From JAFEBO01 sp036392375 (lineage in GTDB: Bacteria > Planctomycetota > Phycisphaerae > Phycisphaerales > UBA1924), in the NCBI GenBank assembly GCA_036392375.1, contig DASVYC010000122.1:1-12843 (forward strand): a stretch of 12,843 nt of DNA. The letters run 5' to 3'. Below are positions 6,357 to 12,650 of this stretch, piece after piece (position 1 is the stretch's first letter; each line of letters opens with the position of its first letter). The notes under the pieces were generated by a model, which worked only from the letters and a program-made list of their open reading frames with translations, had not been told where the DNA came from and made no database searches. A program made the position numbers and the translations under genes.

Positions 6357-6430
6357 TAGGCAGGCCGGGACTCGAACCCGGGACCCTTCGCATGTAAAGC
6401 GAATGCTCTAGCCAACTGAGCTACCCGCCC
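6357..6430 (-). tRNA. tRNA-Val (anticodon TAC)
   Basis: The 74-base cloverleaf reads from 6430 downwards. It has acceptor GGGCGGG, T8-A9, D arm GCTC/GAGC, anticodon stem TTCGC/GCGAA around the loop TTTACAT with anticodon TAC at 6396-6394, variable region GGGTC, and T arm CCGGG/CCCGG around TTCGAGT. The 3' acceptor strand is CCTGCCT, then discriminator A. CCA is not encoded and must be added. Two wobble pairs occur in the acceptor stem, G5-U68 and, less usual, G1-U72. The anticodon reads GUA and, with modification, other valine codons. waaA begins four bases downstream, so the two may share a transcript. Confidence 0.95.
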
Positions 6431-6497
6431 GAACACGAAACAGTAGCGCAAACGACATCGTCACCGCGAGTCACTTCGCCCACGGGCACACGACACT

Positions 6498-6596
6498 AGC
6501 GAGCCGGGGCGTCCTCGCCCCGGTGCCGTTGCGTGCCTCCCCGCGAGTTCCAGTTCCGTAGCCTCCACCGCCGGGGCGAGGACGCCCCGGCTCGCT
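6498..6596. repeat. Inverted pair of identical palindromes, REPIN-like
   Basis: The 26 bases at 6498-6523 are the exact reverse complement of 6571-6596. Each copy is itself a hairpin, CCGGGGCG/CGCCCCGG with a 4-base loop (TCCT or AGGA), and carries an outer flank AGCGAG or its complement CTCGCT. The copies face each other across 47 bases. Two REP palindromes head to head in about 100 bases is the architecture of REPIN elements, which are mobilised by RAYT transposases. No transposase is present in the window. Confidence 0.7.
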
Positions 6597-6678
6597 CCGA
6601 CGATCGGTCGCCCTCGCTGCTCACTGACCACCACGCCCCATCATCCGCTCCCGTCTACCCTCCCCCCGGTCAAGCCCT

Positions 6679-6716
6679 GATCAACACGCACGTTGATCGA
6701 GCGCGTTCGCGCGCTC
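6679..6716. repeat. Two adjoining hairpins in the ffh upstream region
   Basis: GATCAAC (6679-6685) pairs with GTTGATC (6692-6698) around six bases. It is followed without a gap by GAGCGCG (6699-6705) and CGCGCTC (6710-6716) around a TTCG tetraloop. Both stems are perfect. Neither is followed by a T-run, so they are not standard terminators. They could be part of the ffh leader RNA, protein-binding sites or a compound repeat. Confidence 0.6.
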
Positions 6717-6723
6717 GTACCTC

Positions 6724-6742
6724 GACCGGCCGGAGGCCGGTC
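6724..6742. repeat. GC hairpin directly upstream of the ffh ribosome binding site
   Basis: GACCGGCC (6724-6731) and GGCCGGTC (6735-6742) form a perfect 8-base stem with a 3-base loop, ending six bases before the AAGGG site. If transcribed, it would sit immediately 5' of the ribosome binding site and could influence ffh translation. The unit with its flanks (CTCGACCGGCCGGAGGCCGG) has the look of a dispersed palindromic repeat, but only one copy is in the window. Confidence 0.6.
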
Positions 6743-6748
6743 CTACTC

Positions 6749-6753
6749 AAGGG
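6749..6753 (+). promoter_or_regulatory. Probable ribosome binding site AAGGG for ffh
   Basis: AAGGG lies five bases upstream of the ATG at 6759 and supports that start over the upstream TTG at 6693, which falls inside a hairpin. Confidence 0.5.
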
Positions 6754-6758
6754 CTCCC

Positions 6759-8276
6759 ATGTTCGAGAAACTCTCCGACTCCTTCAACGGCCTCCTCCGC
6801 AAGCTCAGCGGCAACGCCACCATCACCGAGAAGAATGTCGCCGACGCCATCGACGACGTCAAGCAGTCCCTCCTCGAAGCCGACGTCAATCTCGAAGTCG
6901 TCAACTCCTTCATCGAAGCCGTCAAGACCGACGCCCTCGGCAAAGAGGTCACCAAGTCCCTCAAGCCCGGCGAAGAGATGATCGGCATCATCCACGCCCG
7001 CCTCGTCCAGTTCCTGGGAGGCACGCCCGATCAAGCCGATCCCCGCGCCGCTCTCCAATCCACCGAATCCGCCATCCTCAAGATCTCCCCCGGCCCCACC
7101 ATCGTCATGATGTGCGGCCTGCAGGGCTCCGGCAAAACCACAACCTGCGGCAAGCTCGCCGCCTACCTCAAGAAGCGCGGCCGCTCCGTCATGCTCGCCG
7201 CCGCCGACCTCCAACGCCCCGCCGCCGTCGAGCAGCTCCACACCGTCGCCACCCAGGTCGAAAGGGACTTCCCCGGCGGCGCTCAGGTCCACTTCTACTC
7301 CGAGCCCGACAAGGTCGCCGAGTATGGCAAGGCCGTCGGCGTCGCCGTCACCGTCTGCCAGCACGCCGTCTCCGCCGCCCGCGCCAAGGGCGTCGATGTC
7401 CTCATCCTCGACACCGCCGGCCGCCTCCACGTCAACGACGAACTCATGGGCGAACTCACGAGCATCAAGAAGCTCGTCCAGCCTCACCACATCTTCCTCG
7501 TCACCGACGCCATGACCGGACAGGACGCCCTCCTCTCCGCCAAGTCCTTCCACCAGAAACTCGAAGTCGACGGCCTCATCCTCACCAAGTTCGACTCCGA
7601 CACCCGCGGCGGAGCCGCCCTCTCCGTCAAGCACGTCACCGGCGCCACCATCAAGTTCGTCGGCGTCGGCGAAAAGCTCGACGCCCTCGAGGACTTCCAC
7701 CCCACCCGCTTCGCCGGTCGCATCCTCGGCATGGGCGACGTCGTCGCCCTCGTTGAACGCGCTCAGGAACAGGTCAACGAAGACGAAGCCAAGAAGCTCG
7801 AACAGAAACTCGCCAAGGGCGAGATGACCATGGACGACTTCCTGGGCCAGCTCCGCGCCCTCCGCCGCATGGGTCCGATCCGTCAGCTTCTTGGTTTGCT
7901 CCCGGGAGTCGGCAGTGCAATCAAGGACCTCCCCATCGACGAGTCTCGCTTCGACAAGGTCGAGGCGATGATCCAGTCGATGAACAAGAACGAGCGCAAG
8001 CGCCCCAGCTCGATCGACTTCAGCCGCCGCAAACGCATCGGCAAAGGCAGCGGCACCGACCCCAACGAGGTCGGCCAGATGGTCAAACAGTTCGAGATGG
8101 TCTCCCAGCTTGGCAAGTCCTTCGCCGGCCTCACCCCCGCCCAGCGCAGCGCCATGGCAGGCCAGATGCAGTCCGGTTCACCGCCGATGGGGGGGATGGG
8201 CGGCATCCCCGGCTTCGGCCGCGGCAAGTCCACGTTCACGGCCAGCCCGAAGGCCAAGTTCAAGAAGCGCAAGTAG
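6759..8276 (+). CDS. ffh: Signal recognition particle protein Ffh (SRP54)
   Basis: Ffh binds signal sequences as they leave the ribosome and, with SRP RNA and the receptor FtsY, delivers nascent proteins to the Sec translocon. The protein has 505 residues, somewhat long for the family. It starts MFEKLSDSFNGLLRKLSG, as Ffh proteins usually do, which fixes ATG 6759. The N domain covers about 1-100. The G domain has P-loop GLQGSGKTTT (120-129), AADLQRPAA, DTAGRLH and TKFDSDTRGGAALS. The C-terminal M domain has the RNA-binding region around SIDFSRRKRIGKGSGT and methionine-rich helices (GEMTMDDF, MGPIRQLLG, MIQSMNKNERKRP). The end is rich in Gly and Met, then basic (AKFKKRK). SRP RNA is not encoded in this window. 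The stop is 27 bases before the phosphatase gene, so the two are probably co-transcribed; I know no functional link between them. Confidence 0.97.
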   Translation: MFEKLSDSFNGLLRKLSGNATITEKNVADAIDDVKQSLLEADVNLEVVNSFIEAVKTDALGKEVTKSLKPGEEMIGIIHARLVQFLGGTPDQADPRAALQSTESAILKISPGPTIVMMCGLQGSGKTTTCGKLAAYLKKRGRSVMLAAADLQRPAAVEQLHTVATQVERDFPGGAQVHFYSEPDKVAEYGKAVGVAVTVCQHAVSAARAKGVDVLILDTAGRLHVNDELMGELTSIKKLVQPHHIFLVTDAMTGQDALLSAKSFHQKLEVDGLILTKFDSDTRGGAALSVKHVTGATIKFVGVGEKLDALEDFHPTRFAGRILGMGDVVALVERAQEQVNEDEAKKLEQKLAKGEMTMDDFLGQLRALRRMGPIRQLLGLLPGVGSAIKDLPIDESRFDKVEAMIQSMNKNERKRPSSIDFSRRKRIGKGSGTDPNEVGQMVKQFEMVSQLGKSFAGLTPAQRSAMAGQMQSGSPPMGGMGGIPGFGRGKSTFTASPKAKFKKRK

Positions 8277-8303
8277 GTCCCGCGATCGGTTACGATCCGA
8301 AGC

Positions 8304-9740
8304 GTGACCTTCCAGAAAACACGGATCATCGATTCGCTCGACTTTACCGCACAGGAAAGCGAGTCGCGACGCCTCGTGCTCGTCGCCACTCTCTTCTTCG
8401 CGGCCGCGTGTCTTGCCATCCTGCGTCACATGGGCGGTTCTCCCGTCCTGACCGGCACCACGTACGCCTGGTCGTTGATCACGCTGGCCTTCGGCGTCGG
8501 AATGTGCGTCATCACCTGGCGAGTCACCCGCCACGCCAACCGAGCCGATCGCCTGCTACCCATGTGGTTCTGGGTCGGCAATCTCGTACTCGAACTTCTT
8601 GTGCCCGCTGTCTGCATCGCCTTGCAGATCGTCAGTCACCGCACCGAGCCCTTCGACGCTCTCAGCGCTCCGGTGATTCTCCTGTCCGCCATCTTGATCG
8701 CTCTGTCGGTGCTCCGCCTTCGACCCCGGCTCAGCTTTGCCGCCGGTGCCGTCGCCGCCATCTTGCAACTGGGCCTCTTTACTCTGGCCGTCCAGCAAAC
8801 CGGACGCCTTGGAAATCACGGCATCCCCTACTACATCTCATACGCCGTTGTCTTGGCGGTCGCTGGAATCGCCGCCGCACTCGTTTCCTCCGAAGTCCGT
8901 CGCTACGTCCGCTCCGCGCTCGCCGCGGCCGAATCCCAGGCCAGACTCCACGCCGTCGAACACGATCTCGACACCGCGCGCCGCATCCAGGAAGGGCTCT
9001 TTCCGAACGCCCCACCCAACGTGCCCGGCTTCGACATCGCCGGTTGGAGCAAACCCGCCGAGTCCACAGGCGGCGACTACTACGACTGGCTTCCCCTTGA
9101 GGGCGGACGGCTCGCGCTCGTCGTCGGCGACGTGACCGGTCACGGCATCGGCCCCGCGATCCTGATGGCGATCTGCCGCGCGTACACCCGCGCCACCTTT
9201 CCATCCGAGCATGGCATCCAGCCCGCTCTTGAACGTCTCAACCGCCTGCTCCAGGACGATCTCGGCGACGGACGCTTCATCACCTTCGTCGTCGCGCTCC
9301 TCGACCCAGCTAACGCAGAAATCGAAGTCCTCAGCGCTGGGCACGGACCCATCCTCCTCCGGCACAGTTCGCGTGGCGAACTCCAGATCGCTGAAACCGA
9401 AGCAAACGGCCTGCCTCTGGGCATCCACGCTGACGAGTCCTACGCCCATTCCGTGCGCTGGAAACTCGAACCCGGCGACACCCTCGTCATGATCACCGAC
9501 GGCTTCTTCGAGCAATCCCGCCGCAGCGACGACACCCAGTTCGGCATCAACCGGCTCCGCAATTGCATCCTCGCTAACACCAACGTCTCCGCAAGCCAGC
9601 TCATCCAGACCCTGCACAACGAAGTCCTTGCCTTCGCCGGCGATCAGCCGCAACTCGACGACATGACCGCCGTCGTCGTCCGACGCCTCTCGCTCGATGC
9701 ACTACCCACAGTGAACCGTGAGGCCGGTACAAGCACGTAA
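8304..9740 (+). CDS. Membrane-anchored SpoIIE/RsbU-type serine phosphatase
   Basis: The product has 478 residues starting at GTG 8304 (TFQKTRIIDSLDFT); the ribosome binding site is not obvious. The N-terminal half has six hydrophobic segments at about 24-42, 53-73, 86-110, 119-138, 144-164 and 174-195. A probably helical linker with LDTARRIQEGLFP (222-234) connects it to a complete PP2C-like phosphatase domain. Metal and catalytic motifs are intact: GGDYYDW (256-262), VGDVTGHGI (274-282), AGHGP (345-349), ITDGFFE (397-403) and LDDMT (451-455). Such enzymes dephosphorylate anti-sigma-factor antagonists and so release alternative sigma factors in partner-switching systems. The membrane half could sense an envelope or lipid signal, as it shows no PAS, GAF or HAMP pattern. 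No STAS-domain antagonist, anti-sigma kinase or sigma factor is nearby, so the partner must be encoded elsewhere. The gene follows ffh closely and converges on the amidohydrolase-family gene. Confidence 0.9.
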   Translation: MTFQKTRIIDSLDFTAQESESRRLVLVATLFFAAACLAILRHMGGSPVLTGTTYAWSLITLAFGVGMCVITWRVTRHANRADRLLPMWFWVGNLVLELLVPAVCIALQIVSHRTEPFDALSAPVILLSAILIALSVLRLRPRLSFAAGAVAAILQLGLFTLAVQQTGRLGNHGIPYYISYAVVLAVAGIAAALVSSEVRRYVRSALAAAESQARLHAVEHDLDTARRIQEGLFPNAPPNVPGFDIAGWSKPAESTGGDYYDWLPLEGGRLALVVGDVTGHGIGPAILMAICRAYTRATFPSEHGIQPALERLNRLLQDDLGDGRFITFVVALLDPANAEIEVLSAGHGPILLRHSSRGELQIAETEANGLPLGIHADESYAHSVRWKLEPGDTLVMITDGFFEQSRRSDDTQFGINRLRNCILANTNVSASQLIQTLHNEVLAFAGDQPQLDDMTAVVVRRLSLDALPTVNREAGTST

Positions 9741-9743
9741 CCC

Positions 9744-9762
9744 TGCTGACACGCTATCAGCG
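9744..9762. terminator. Weak hairpin between convergent genes
   Basis: GCTGA (9745-9749) and TCAGC (9757-9761) with a 7-base loop lie in the 27-base gap between the stops of the phosphatase and the amidohydrolase-family pseudoenzyme. The stem is short and no T-run follows, so it is at best a weak bidirectional terminator. Confidence 0.25.
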
Positions 9763-9767
9763 CACGT

Positions 9768-11027
9768 TCAATGCACCATCTCGCTCACAACCTTCCCCTC
9801 GATCACCGCCCCCACGCAATGCGTCGTGTATTCAAACGGGTCTCCGTCGTACAGCGCCACATCGCCGTCCTTCCCCACTTCCAACGACCCCACGCGTGAG
9901 TCCACGCCCAGAATCTTCGCCGCATTGATCGTGATACTCGCCAAGGCCTGGTCGAACGTCAGCCCGTTCGCCGCCGCGATCGCCGCCTCGAACAGCACCA
10001 CCCGTGTCTTTGGCACGTAGCTCTCATACCCGCTCTGGATCGCGAACAGCACGCCCGCTTTCTGCAAGGTCGCCGCCGTCTCGAAACTCTGGTTCTCCGA
10101 ATCGCCCACCGCTCGGTACATCGACGGGTGCAGCATCACCGGCACACCGGACGCCTTGACACGATCGGTCAGCAGATAAGACTCCGCGGCCATATCCAAC
10201 ACCAGCTTGAACTTGAACTCGTCCGCCAGCCGCAGGCAGTTCTCGATGTCCTGCGCCTTGTTCGCGCTGATCGCCAGCGGCGTCTTGCCGTCCAGCACAT
10301 CCGCCAGCATCTCCAGTCGCAGATTGCGATCGCCCGCCTTCTCCCTCTTCTTGTCCTCAGCGTCGTCACCCTCCGCGGCGTCCTGCCCCTTGATCTTTCG
10401 CTTCGCCGCGTACTCCTTCGCCTTGATCAGCTCCTCGCGCAGCATCGCCATCTGCTTGCCGCGCGTCCCCGGAGACTTCCCGCCCGACGCGAACGAGTCC
10501 GGCCCCAGCGTCGCCACCACCATCGACGGGCTCTTGACCAGCGCCTCCTCCACCGAGTTGCCCGCGGTCTTCACCACGATCGTCTGCCCGCTGATCAGCT
10601 CTCCGGGCGCGTGCCCCGTCTGCATCGTCGTGACACCAAACGAGCGCACGTACTCCACCAGCTTCTCGTGCGGGTTGTACGCATCGACCGCCCGCAGCTC
10701 CGGCTGGATCGGGCTCGACCGCTCCAACTGATCCGAATCGTGCCGCGCGTTCAGAATGCCCGACAGCCCCACCGTCCCGCGCACATCCACCAGCCCCGGC
10801 GTCGCCACCTTGGCCTCCAGCACCTTCACGCCCGCGGGGATCGCGACCTCCGCCGCCTTCCCCACCGCCGCGATCTTGCCGCCCTTCACGAGCACCACCC
10901 CGTTCTCGATCGTCTGCCCCGTCCCCGTATGCACCCGCCCCGCCTTCACGGCCAGATCCTGTGCGGCAGCCAGCCCGCACACCAGAACCATCGCCGCCAC
11001 AACGCTCATCACGCAAGAAGTCTTCAT
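9768..11027 (-). CDS. Secreted amidohydrolase-family protein lacking all metal ligands (predicted pseudoenzyme)
   Basis: The product has 419 residues from ATG 11027, chosen because it opens a good signal peptide (MKTSCVMSVVAAMVLVCGLA, cut near AAAQ) and TGGAG lies four bases upstream. An ATG at 11039 adds only four residues. The fold is clear: the N-terminal beta part has VVLVKGGKIAAVG and ATPGLVD; the C-terminal end has AAKILGVDSRVGSLEVGKDGDVALYDGDPF. Compared with its neighbour at 11148-12509, each metal-site segment has changed. DTHSH is DVRGT (81-85), VHHHTH is LAISAN (251-256), LHHTSEAW is LDMAAESY (277-284), and GHHTDD is AIQSGY (329-334). Features outside the site are shared, such as SGQT and GTRGK. 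It probably has no hydrolase activity and may bind a ligand or partner the active enzyme. A charged linker (GDDAEDKKREK, 220-230) interrupts the middle. Confidence 0.88.
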   Translation of the reverse strand: MKTSCVMSVVAAMVLVCGLAAAQDLAVKAGRVHTGTGQTIENGVVLVKGGKIAAVGKAAEVAIPAGVKVLEAKVATPGLVDVRGTVGLSGILNARHDSDQLERSSPIQPELRAVDAYNPHEKLVEYVRSFGVTTMQTGHAPGELISGQTIVVKTAGNSVEEALVKSPSMVVATLGPDSFASGGKSPGTRGKQMAMLREELIKAKEYAAKRKIKGQDAAEGDDAEDKKREKAGDRNLRLEMLADVLDGKTPLAISANKAQDIENCLRLADEFKFKLVLDMAAESYLLTDRVKASGVPVMLHPSMYRAVGDSENQSFETAATLQKAGVLFAIQSGYESYVPKTRVVLFEAAIAAANGLTFDQALASITINAAKILGVDSRVGSLEVGKDGDVALYDGDPFEYTTHCVGAVIEGKVVSEMVH

Positions 11028-11072
11028 CACACACTCCATCCCACCGCCCCCAAACCCGACCCACTTCGTCCC

Positions 11073-11138
11073 TCAACGCCTCTTGATGCCTCGCTGCCTC
11101 AATCCCTCGATGCCTTGATGCCTGGATGCCTTGATGCC
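11073..11138. repeat. Degenerate 8-base tandem repeat between the two amidohydrolase-family genes
   Basis: Seven consecutive octamers fill 11083-11138 with the consensus TYGATGCC: TTGATGCC, TCGCTGCC, TCAATCCC, TCGATGCC, TTGATGCC, TGGATGCC, TTGATGCC. A further related octamer, TCAACGCC, lies at 11073-11080 after a 2-base offset. The array starts about ten bases behind the stop of the upstream gene and fills over half of the 120-base gap, leaving about 45 bases before the next start. It is noncoding. Confidence 0.85.
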
Positions 11139-11147
11139 TTCCTCCCC

Positions 11148-12509
11148 CTACTCCCCAAAGCAGCAGAAGTAAGGCTCCTGATCCCGTCCAGCCCCGAACC
11201 CACCCACCGCGTACAACTTGTCCTTCGGGTTCGAGCGATCGAACACCTTCCGCCCTTCCACCCACGTCTGCTCGACGTGCGTGTACACGCTGAACGGATC
11301 GCCGTTCAGAATCACCAAGTCCGCGTCCTTGCCGGGCTCGAGGCTTCCCACCTGCTTCTCCAGCCCCAGCATCTCCGCGCCGCTCAAGGTCAAGCCCCGC
11401 AGCGCCGCCGCCCGCGACATCCCGCCCCGCACGCCGATCGCCGCACACCGCAGGAACAGCCGTGAGTCGTTAATCCAGTCGTCGGTGTGATGCCCCACCC
11501 GCACGCCCGCACGCTCCAGGATGCCGCCGGTCGCGAACGTCTTGTCCGCCGCCTCCAGCTTCCCGCCCGGCGAATCGATCTGGATGATGCTGCACCCCAG
11601 CACGATCCCTTCCTTCTGAGCCTGTGCAATCTCCTGCGGCACCTTCCACGCCTCGCTCGTATGGTGCAGCACCACCTTGTACCCAAACTCCTTCGCGATC
11701 CGCAGCACCGTGATGATGTCGTCCGCCCGATGCGTGTGATGGTGCACAATCCGCTTTCCCTCAAGCACCTCCACCAGCGCATCCAGCCCCAAGTCCCGCG
11801 CCGGCGGCTTCAGCTTCGCCTTCTCATCCTCCGTCTTCGCGCCCGCCAGCTTCGCGTCGTAGTCCTTCCACTTCTTCTGATACTCCTGCGCCCGGATGTA
11901 CGCCTCCCGCACCATCGCCGCGCTCTTGCCCCGCGTCCCCGAGAACGGCGGCTCGCGCAGCGAGTTGGTCCCGTTCGCCATCTTGATCCCGCCCAGCAGG
12001 TTCCCCCGCTCGTCGCGATACGCCAGATCCTCGACCCGCTTCGCCGGCTTGCCGTCGAACATCCGCATCTTCAGATACACCGTCTGCCCGCTCAAGAGAT
12101 GCCCCGAGCCCGACATCACGTTCAGCGTCGTCAGCCCGCCCGCCGTCACCCGCCGATACCCCGAGTCAAACGGGTTCAGCGAATCCGCCACTCGCACGCT
12201 CGGCTGAATCGTCGCGCTGTTGTCCGCGCCGCCGATGCCACCGACATGGCTGTGCGTGTCCACCAGCCCCGGGATGATCCACTTGCCAGCACAGTCGATC
12301 ACCGTCGCGCCCGTGCCGCGGAACTCGCCGCTCCCCACCTCTTTGATCTTGCCGTCCTCAACGACGACAAACCCCTTCTCGATCTCCGCGGCCGCCTTCC
12401 CGCCGCTCTCGATCGGAATCACCCGCGCGTTCGCAAACACCACAGTCGCGGCCGAAGCCGGAGCCAAACCCGCACACGCCGCCGCCAACAACACACAAAT
12501 CGTCTTCAT
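11148..12509 (-). CDS. Secreted metal-dependent amidohydrolase, probably catalytically active
   Basis: The product has 453 residues from ATG 12509, where a signal peptide begins (MKTICVLLAAACAGLAPASA, cut before ATVV). The open frame runs upstream to 12821, but that part crosses the start of the divergent icd gene, so I rejected it. It belongs to the imidazolonepropionase-like branch of the amidohydrolase superfamily. The beta domain holds FVVVEDGKIKEVG and the barrel starts with IPGLVDTHSHVGG, with H86 and H88 as metal ligands. Other likely site residues are VHHHTH (255-260), LHHTSEAW (281-288) and VGHHTDDWINDSRLF (338-352), followed by MLGLEKQVGSLEPGKDADL near the end. It should hydrolyse a C-N bond of a cyclic or peptide-like substrate in the periplasm; the substrate is unknown. 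The pseudoenzyme gene follows 120 bases downstream on the same strand, probably in one transcript. The promoter must lie in the divergent gap to icd. Confidence 0.92.
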   Translation of the reverse strand: MKTICVLLAAACAGLAPASAATVVFANARVIPIESGGKAAAEIEKGFVVVEDGKIKEVGSGEFRGTGATVIDCAGKWIIPGLVDTHSHVGGIGGADNSATIQPSVRVADSLNPFDSGYRRVTAGGLTTLNVMSGSGHLLSGQTVYLKMRMFDGKPAKRVEDLAYRDERGNLLGGIKMANGTNSLREPPFSGTRGKSAAMVREAYIRAQEYQKKWKDYDAKLAGAKTEDEKAKLKPPARDLGLDALVEVLEGKRIVHHHTHRADDIITVLRIAKEFGYKVVLHHTSEAWKVPQEIAQAQKEGIVLGCSIIQIDSPGGKLEAADKTFATGGILERAGVRVGHHTDDWINDSRLFLRCAAIGVRGGMSRAAALRGLTLSGAEMLGLEKQVGSLEPGKDADLVILNGDPFSVYTHVEQTWVEGRKVFDRSNPKDKLYAVGGFGAGRDQEPYFCCFGE

Positions 12510-12597
12510 CCGCCCAGCATACCGGCCGCGGCCGCATCCTGCCGCCCGCTTCACACCCCCCACCGCTCCGGCTAATCTTCCCCCTGTCCCTGCCTTC

Positions 12598-12641
12598 CTT
12601 TGGCCATTTGCCATTTGGCCCTTTGGCCCTTTGCTATTTGG
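12598..12641. repeat. Degenerate 7-8-base tandem repeat directly before icd
   Basis: Six units follow each other: CTTTGGC, CATTTGC, CATTTGGC, CCTTTGGC, CCTTTGC, TATTTGG. The consensus is about CMTTTGSC with length 7 or 8. It is AT-richer than its surroundings. The last unit runs into the icd ribosome binding site GGAG (12640-12643), so changes in copy number would move the site relative to any promoter upstream. Confidence 0.8.
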
Positions 12642-12643
12642 AG
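12640..12643 (+). promoter_or_regulatory. Ribosome binding site GGAG for icd
   Basis: GGAG lies seven bases before the ATG at 12651, which favours that start over a second in-frame ATG at 12669. Its first two bases belong to the last unit of the tandem repeat. Confidence 0.6.
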
Positions 12644-12650
12644 CTTTTTC

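Larger units (their letters stand above)
6431..6758. other. Gene-free stretch rich in GC palindromes between tRNA-Val and ffh
   Basis: This 328-base region separates divergent transcription units: tRNA-Val/waaA to the left and ffh plus the phosphatase to the right. It must contain both promoters, although I could not identify clear -35/-10 boxes. It holds a 99-base inverted pair of palindromes (6498-6596) and three closely spaced hairpins (6679-6742), listed separately. Because ffh follows, I looked for a signal recognition particle RNA and did not find its conserved apical loop. I see no open frame with coding character. Confidence 0.7.
12510..12650. promoter_or_regulatory. Divergent intergenic region between the active amidohydrolase and icd
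   Basis: This 141-base gap must carry promoters for the minus-strand amidohydrolase pair and for icd. The icd-proximal part is occupied by a degenerate 7-8-base tandem repeat. The amidohydrolase start has only a weak upstream GGGCGG. I could not find convincing -35/-10 boxes. Confidence 0.4.

Noticed and set aside
6353..6451. N-terminal extension of waaA
   Set aside because: It reads straight through tRNA-Val (6357-6430), so it cannot be the real start.
6498..6596. Intrinsic terminator for tRNA-Val or ffh
   Set aside because: It lies upstream of both transcription units and lacks T-runs on either side, so a repeat element is the better reading.
6431..6758. Signal recognition particle RNA next to ffh
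   Set aside because: I looked for the conserved GGAAGCAGC-type apical loop and its surroundings on both strands and did not find it; the hairpins present do not form the 4.5S rod.
6747..7700. Long minus-strand open frame (317 codons) opposite ffh
   Set aside because: It has the same low-complexity Gly/Glu/Asp/Leu composition expected of the antisense of a GC-rich gene; ffh accounts for the region fully.
11073..11138. CRISPR array
   Set aside because: The repeats are 8 bases with no spacers, and no cas gene is present.
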